The position numbers and the translations under genes were made by a program. A stretch of 7,670 bases of DNA from Bacilli bacterium (GTDB lineage Bacteria > Bacillota_I > Bacilli_A > ML615J-28 > CAG-698): positions 1 to 7,670 of the forward strand of contig JAQUYJ010000042.1 of the NCBI GenBank assembly GCA_028691905.1. The letters are read 5' to 3'. The notes below the pieces were generated by a model. That model was given only the letters and a program-made list of their open reading frames with translations, did no database searches and was not told the DNA's origin. Positions 5,982 through 7,670 of this stretch are shown here, in pieces. Numbering within the stretch: the first letter of the stretch is position 1; each line of letters starts with the position of its first letter.

Positions 5982-7670
5982 AATCCTGTGTAGCGAAAAT
6001 CAAATCGAACAGTGTTTTTACTTCTGCTAAAGCAACATAGTGAAAAGTAATGTCCGTCAAATCAATATCGCTGTAATAAGTGGTAAGTATTTCCTGATAG
6101 GTTTTACCGGCATTTCCCAAACCATTTGCTCCGTATTGGCTCATTCCTACACCGTGCCCATTTCCTCCCCCATAGAAAGTATAATTGTCCCCTTCTTTTT
6201 CGATGGCAAAGAAACCGGAATTCAACACAGAATCATTTGTGGAAGATCCTGTATAATCGGTACTGCTGTTTCGGGCAGTGTATTTTGTTACGGTTGAACC
6301 GGCGTCCCGGGGGCGAATAGTGAAACGGATATTGTATTGATTGATAATTTTATAGGTACCGCTTGAAGTGGTAATCACCAATTCAATCACAACCCCACTG
6401 GTTCCTCTTAAGTTGACAGCGACATCTTGAACCGTACCAATATCACTTGGAATGGCTTTGGAAACCCAATTTTCTCCTTCCAATGTCAGAATGGATTCGG
6501 GAGTAGATGTATAACTGATGGGCAAATTGACATTTAATGTGTTTGCAAGTTGGGATGCATTCATTGTCAGTTTCCAGCGGTGCAGAGAAGCAGATGTATC
6601 CGGTGTGTCCATGCGAATTGTTTTAAAGAAGGTAAGCATACTGGCCTCATCAGTCGGATCAAATGGCACTGGATTACCGGATGTATCTTTAGCTAAATTC
6701 TGACCAATAAGGTATAAAATAGGTTCAATTATTCCCGTTGTTATCCATACTTCATGAGCACTGGCTGTCAATCCTGATGAAGTAGAATAGTAATATGCCT
6801 GAACAGGAATATCATCATGTGTCATAATCATTCCTGCTGTAGCTACAACAGCTTGGGTAGTGGTCGAATTGGTTGACTGATTATTGTACACCTGACTTTT
6901 TACACTGTCATCCACCGTGTACCCATACATATCCTGGCTTTTGTTTAGTATATCCATATAGGCATAGGTTCTTGCTGCCACTGCCTGTGCTTTCAGTGCT
7001 TCAAAATGAAAACTGGATGGCATTTCAGATGGCACTACTTTTGTAAGATAATTTTCCAATGACACATCATTAATGAGCAATAATTTTAAACTGACCAACG
7101 ACACTTCTAAATTTCCAGCATAGCTGGGATTGAAATTACTACCTCTTGTGATACTTGTTACAGTTATTTCACCGGATTCGGGGTGGAAAATAACTCTTTT
7201 TGTCGTTTCCAAAATAATATTGCTGTCGACACTGATACTTATTTTTCCAACACGTACTGCTATTTGAACACTGCTGCCAGCTGATATATTCACTTTTTCT
7301 TCGCCATCAAATGTCTGCACAGCCGTAGCAGTCGGAACAAGAATAGATATCGAGGAATGATACAATGTTGCTGTATTTGCAATATCAGAAATCGATTTTC
7401 TGATGGCAACCCTGATGTTTTCAAAACCGATTTCTTCATCCAGTAAAATTGCTTTTATAAGAAAAGTGGTTGGATCATAAGCGACATATACATTGTCCAG
7501 TCCGATATATAAATCATGAACCGAAATATAGGTAAGATAACCTTCTTCTTTTTGGATGAATTTCGTATCATCGTTATACCTGGTGGCTGGACAATTTAAT
7601 AATTCAATATTTTTTCCACTTTCCGAAATGGTAAGAATTTTTGTTTTCAGATAAACAAGTTCCGTTGGTT
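5980..7670 (-). CDS. SpoIID/LytB-domain protein (probable lytic transglycosylase), N-terminus beyond the window
   Basis: The frame is open to the right edge, giving 562 complete codons before the TAA at 5982-5980. A SpoIID/LytB domain is plain. SLENYLTKVVPSEMP contains the Glu (bases 7026-7024) that matches the catalytic residue of SpoIID, and is followed by EALKAQAVAARTYAY. DSVKSQVYNNQ, AYYYSTSSG and the C-terminal GHGVGMSQYGA (6159-6127) complete the family pattern. SpoIID cleaves the glycan strands of peptidoglycan, so the product likely acts outside the membrane; any signal peptide or anchor would lie beyond the window. The first about 75 visible residues (KTKILTISESGKNIELL, then TTFLIKAILL) look like an extra beta-rich domain not needed by SpoIID itself. 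A TTG at 7365 could be taken as a start, but the frame and the domain continue upstream of it. The role could be engulfment during sporulation or vegetative wall remodelling; the long N-terminal part favours a non-SpoIID paralogue. Confidence 0.92.
   Translation of the reverse strand, partial: PTELVYLKTKILTISESGKNIELLNCPATRYNDDTKFIQKEEGYLTYISVHDLYIGLDNVYVAYDPTTFLIKAILLDEEIGFENIRVAIRKSISDIANTATLYHSSISILVPTATAVQTFDGEEKVNISAGSSVQIAVRVGKISISVDSNIILETTKRVIFHPESGEITVTSITRGSNFNPSYAGNLEVSLVSLKLLLINDVSLENYLTKVVPSEMPSSFHFEALKAQAVAARTYAYMDILNKSQDMYGYTVDDSVKSQVYNNQSTNSTTTQAVVATAGMIMTHDDIPVQAYYYSTSSGLTASAHEVWITTGIIEPILYLIGQNLAKDTSGNPVPFDPTDEASMLTFFKTIRMDTPDTSASLHRWKLTMNASQLANTLNVNLPISYTSTPESILTLEGENWVSKAIPSDIGTVQDVAVNLRGTSGVVIELVITTSSGTYKIINQYNIRFTIRPRDAGSTVTKYTARNSSTDYTGSSTNDSVLNSGFFAIEKEGDNYTFYGGGNGHGVGMSQYGANGLGNAGKTYQEILTTYYSDIDLTDITFHYVALAEVKTLFDLIFATQD

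Noticed and set aside
6040..6703. Plus-strand frames at 6040-6297, 6126-6320 and 6518-6703
   Set aside because: They are antisense to the conserved SpoIID/LytB C-terminal region and show no family features.
5980..7365. TTG at 7365 as the true start of the SpoIID/LytB gene
   Set aside because: The same frame continues without a stop to base 7670 and the protein-like sequence is continuous across 7365 (NTATLYHSSISI), so the gene is simply cut by the window edge.
1..7670. CRISPR array, tRNA or rRNA gene, insertion sequence, riboswitch or phage attachment site
   Set aside because: No regularly spaced repeats, cloverleaf, transposase or integrase, terminal inverted repeats, or long structured leader could be seen on either strand.

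Overview
The window is AT-rich and every supportable gene lies on the minus strand, so it reads from right to left. The source looks like a low-GC Gram-positive bacterium (Bacillota). The clues are a SpoIID/LytB-type peptidoglycan enzyme, a YxjI-type LURP-one-related protein, Shine-Dalgarno sites extended to GAGGTGA or GGTGAT, TGA used as a stop, and an excellent sigma-A-type promoter. The exact group cannot be fixed from sequence alone; an Erysipelotrichia-like organism is only a guess.

Layout, in the direction of transcription. (1) 7670-5980: a SpoIID/LytB-domain protein whose 5' end lies beyond the right edge, closed by an intrinsic terminator that starts inside its stop codon. (2) 5934-4781: a two-gene operon with a consensus promoter (TTGACA, 17 bp, TACAAT). 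It holds a LURP-one-related protein and a 186-residue helical protein of unknown function, and ends in a second terminator that also starts inside the stop codon. (3) 4734-1: a second transcription unit with an extended -10 promoter and a very short leader. It encodes a 1405-residue SF1 helicase-like protein and, overlapping its 3' end, an ankyrin-repeat protein that runs off the left edge.

The most unusual part is unit 3. The giant protein follows the layout of DUF4011-family helicases: an N-terminal DUF4011-like region, Q-motif and Walker A, a very long helical region, motif II and the second RecA half, then a C-terminal Vsr-like domain. Walker A is intact, but motif II reads DDAH, motifs III to VI are eroded, and the C-terminal nuclease-like domain appears to lack a catalytic acid. 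It therefore looks like an NTP-binding machine that may no longer be a standard helicase-nuclease. Its tight coupling to an ankyrin-repeat partner makes a two-component system, possibly defence-related, a reasonable hypothesis that the window cannot prove. No IS element, integrase, tRNA, CRISPR array or attachment site was seen, so there is no direct sign of an island. No gene-free stretch exceeds about 110 bases; both intergenic regions are accounted for by terminators and promoters.
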